NCBI RefSeq assembly: GCF_030064125.1
Contig: NZ_CP125957.1
Location: forward strand, 3,410,001 to 3,474,000
Length of the DNA stretch: 64,000 bases
Reading direction: 5' to 3'
DNA from: Pseudomonas sp. G2-4
GTDB taxonomy: Bacteria; Pseudomonadota; Gammaproteobacteria; Pseudomonadales; Pseudomonadaceae
In this document: positions 62,176 through 64,000 of the stretch, in pieces
Layout of the letters: every line of letters begins with the position of its first letter
How positions within the stretch are numbered: position 1 is the stretch's first letter
Notes under the pieces: model-generated
What the model was told of the DNA's origin: nothing
Seen by the model: only the letters and a program-made list of their open reading frames with translations
Database searches by the model: none
Program-made: the position numbers and the translations under genes

Positions 62176-64000
62176 ATGAAATTTTCCCAGTTCTTCATTT
62201 CGCGGCCGATCTTCGCAGCGGTGCTTTCGCTGCTGATCCTGATCGCCGGCGCCATCTCGCTGTTCCAGCTACCCATCAGCGAATACCCGGAAGTCGTGCC
62301 GCCGACCGTGGTCGTGCGTGCCAACTTCCCGGGCGCCAACCCCAAGGTCATCGGCGAAACCGTGGCCGCTCCGTTGGAGCAAGCCATCACTGGTGTCGAG
62401 AACATGCTGTACATGTCCTCGCAGTCCACCGCTGACGGCAAGATTACCCTGACCATCACCTTTGCCCTGGGCACCGACCTGGACAACGCCCAGGTGCAGG
62501 TGCAGAACCGCGTGACCCGCACCGAGCCCAAGCTGCCGGAAGAAGTGACCCGGATCGGCATCACGGTGGACAAGGCATCGCCCGACCTGACCATGGTCGT
62601 GCACTTGACCTCGCCGGACCAGCGCTACGACATGCTCTACCTGTCCAACTACGCCCTGCTCAACATCAAGGATGAGCTGGCGCGCCTGGGTGGCGTGGGG
62701 GATGTGCAGTTGTTCGGCATGGGTGATTATTCCCTGCGGGTCTGGCTGGACCCGAACAAGACCGCTTCGCGCAACCTGACCGCCACCGATGTGGTCACGG
62801 CCATCCGTGAGCAGAACCGTCAGGTGGCTGCCGGTGCGCTGGGTGCGCCACCCGCGCCGAATGCCCAGGCGTTCCAGCTCTCGATCAACACCCAGGGGCG
62901 CCTGGTGAGTGAAGAAGAGTTCGAGAACATCATCATTCGTTCCGGTGCCGACGGCGAGATCACTCGCCTGAAGGACATCGCCCGGGTCGAGCTGGGCTCC
63001 AGCCAATACGCCCTGCGCTCGTTGCTCGACAACCAGCCAGCGGTGGCGATCCCGATCTTCCAGCGCCCAGGCTCCAACGCCATCCAGATCTCCAACGACG
63101 TTCGCGCCAAGATGGACGAACTGAAGAAAGGCTTCCCGGCGGGAATGGACTACAGCATCGTCTATGACCCGACGATCTTCGTCCGCGGTTCCATTGAGGC
63201 GGTGGTCCACACCCTGTTCGAAGCACTGATTCTCGTGGTGTTGGTGGTGATCCTGTTCCTGCAGACCTGGCGCGCCTCGATCATTCCGTTGGTCGCCGTG
63301 CCGGTGTCGTTGATTGGTACGTTCGCCGTGATGCACCTGTTCGGCTTCTCGCTGAACGCCCTTTCACTGTTCGGCCTGGTACTGGCCATCGGTATCGTGG
63401 TGGACGACGCCATCGTGGTGGTGGAGAACGTCGAACGTAACATCGGCCTGGGACTCACACCGGTGGAAGCCACCAAACAAGCCATGGGCGAGGTGACCGG
63501 CCCGATCATTGCCACGGCCCTGGTGCTGTGCGCGGTGTTCATTCCGGCGGCGTTCATCAGCGGCTTGACCGGGCAGTTCTATAAGCAGTTCGCCCTGACC
63601 ATTGCCATCTCCACGGTGATCTCGGCGATCAACTCCCTGACCCTGTCGCCCGCCCTGGCCGCCGTGTTGCTCAAGAGCCACGACGCACCCAAGGACCGTT
63701 TCTCGCGGTTCCTGGACAAGGTCTTCGGTGGCTGGTTGTTCCGTCCGTTCAACCGTTTCTTCGACCGCGCCAGCCACGGTTATGTGGGCACCGTCGCCCG
63801 CGTGATCCGCAGCAGCGGCATCGCCCTGCTGCTCTACGCGGGCCTGATGGTGCTGACTTTCTTCGGGTTCTCCAACACCCCGACCGGTTTCGTGCCCGGC
63901 CAGGACAAGCAATACCTGGTGGCCTTCGCACAACTGCCGGATGCCGCGAGCCTGGACCGCACCGAAGACGTGATCAAGCGCATGTCCGACCTGGCCCTCA
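62176..64000 (+). CDS. mexF: RND transporter MexF (partial, runs off window)
   Basis: The first 608 codons of an RND pump: MKFSQFFISRPIFAAVLSLLILIAGAISLFQLPISEYPEVVPPTVVVRANFPGANPKVI, TM4 LVLAIGIVVDDAIVVVENVERN with the proton-relay Asp pair, and VFIPAAFISGLTGQFYKQFALTIAISTVISAINSLTLSPALAA. There is no stop before position 64000; full length should be about 1060 residues. oprN would be expected beyond the edge. The gene is co-oriented with mexE and belongs to the same operon. Confidence 0.93.
   Translation, partial: MKFSQFFISRPIFAAVLSLLILIAGAISLFQLPISEYPEVVPPTVVVRANFPGANPKVIGETVAAPLEQAITGVENMLYMSSQSTADGKITLTITFALGTDLDNAQVQVQNRVTRTEPKLPEEVTRIGITVDKASPDLTMVVHLTSPDQRYDMLYLSNYALLNIKDELARLGGVGDVQLFGMGDYSLRVWLDPNKTASRNLTATDVVTAIREQNRQVAAGALGAPPAPNAQAFQLSINTQGRLVSEEEFENIIIRSGADGEITRLKDIARVELGSSQYALRSLLDNQPAVAIPIFQRPGSNAIQISNDVRAKMDELKKGFPAGMDYSIVYDPTIFVRGSIEAVVHTLFEALILVVLVVILFLQTWRASIIPLVAVPVSLIGTFAVMHLFGFSLNALSLFGLVLAIGIVVDDAIVVVENVERNIGLGLTPVEATKQAMGEVTGPIIATALVLCAVFIPAAFISGLTGQFYKQFALTIAISTVISAINSLTLSPALAAVLLKSHDAPKDRFSRFLDKVFGGWLFRPFNRFFDRASHGYVGTVARVIRSSGIALLLYAGLMVLTFFGFSNTPTGFVPGQDKQYLVAFAQLPDAASLDRTEDVIKRMSDLAL

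Noticed and set aside
60922..63336. Long leftward frames (390 and 355 codons) over mexE and mexF
   Set aside because: Antisense by-products; mexE and mexF are certain.

Overview
The window looks like chromosome from a fluorescent-group Pseudomonas. The clues are a MexEF-type RND pump, a serralysin/type I secretion locus, a ScrY-type porin, many LysR, TetR and HxlR regulators, and a paired REP-like element of the kind common in that group. I saw no rRNA, tRNA, CRISPR array or intact insertion sequence. Assignments come from reading the translations and motifs; no database search was possible.

Layout. 0-27 kb is an accessory, partly decayed region for electrophile and xenobiotic handling. It holds three Old Yellow Enzyme (OYE) type ene-reductases of three subclasses, two NemR-like TetR repressors, three HxlR repressors, two HSL-type esterases, a methyl-parathion-hydrolase-like metallo-hydrolase, a tautomerase and several NTF2-like proteins. 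An inositol/sugar oxidation block (LacI, Gfo/Idh/MocA, sugar isomerase, MFS porter) lies at 15.7-20.6 kb. At least eight broken genes are scattered through this part: NDH-2, LysR (two), aspartate aminotransferase, gamma-glutamyltransferase, TonB receptor, OprD porin and an SDR. 27.8-36.4 kb is a complete sucrose system: ScrY-like porin, binding protein, two permeases, ATPase, cytoplasmic GH32 sucrase and LacI repressor. 36.5-44.8 kb is a type I secretion operon (ABC, membrane fusion, TolC-like) followed by a 1287-residue serralysin-like protease with a very long RTX tail. 45.1-49.4 kb holds an ornithine cyclodeaminase/permease/deacetylase operon with a divergent Lrp regulator.

49.6-59.7 kb is the most interesting part. 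A tripartite RND pump is split into two divergent operons: adaptor-RND-ketoacyl synthase leftward, outer-membrane factor-SDR rightward. Beside it lie a TesB-like thioesterase, a FadL remnant and a TetR gene. Four copies of one 28-bp inverted repeat (TTGTGACCA-N10-TGGTCACAA) sit in front of the adaptor, the outer-membrane factor, the thioesterase and the tetR gene. This points to one TetR regulon coupling acyl-chain enzymes to an export pump. 59.9-64.0 kb holds a periplasmic binding protein, then mexE and the first two thirds of mexF, which runs off the window.

How the genes work together. The left part reads as a set of small repressor-plus-enzyme modules sensing reactive carbonyls or quinones; two of them carry clear, exactly repeated operators. 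The middle is nutrient acquisition (sucrose, inositol-like sugars, amino acids) and secreted proteolysis. The right part is efflux.
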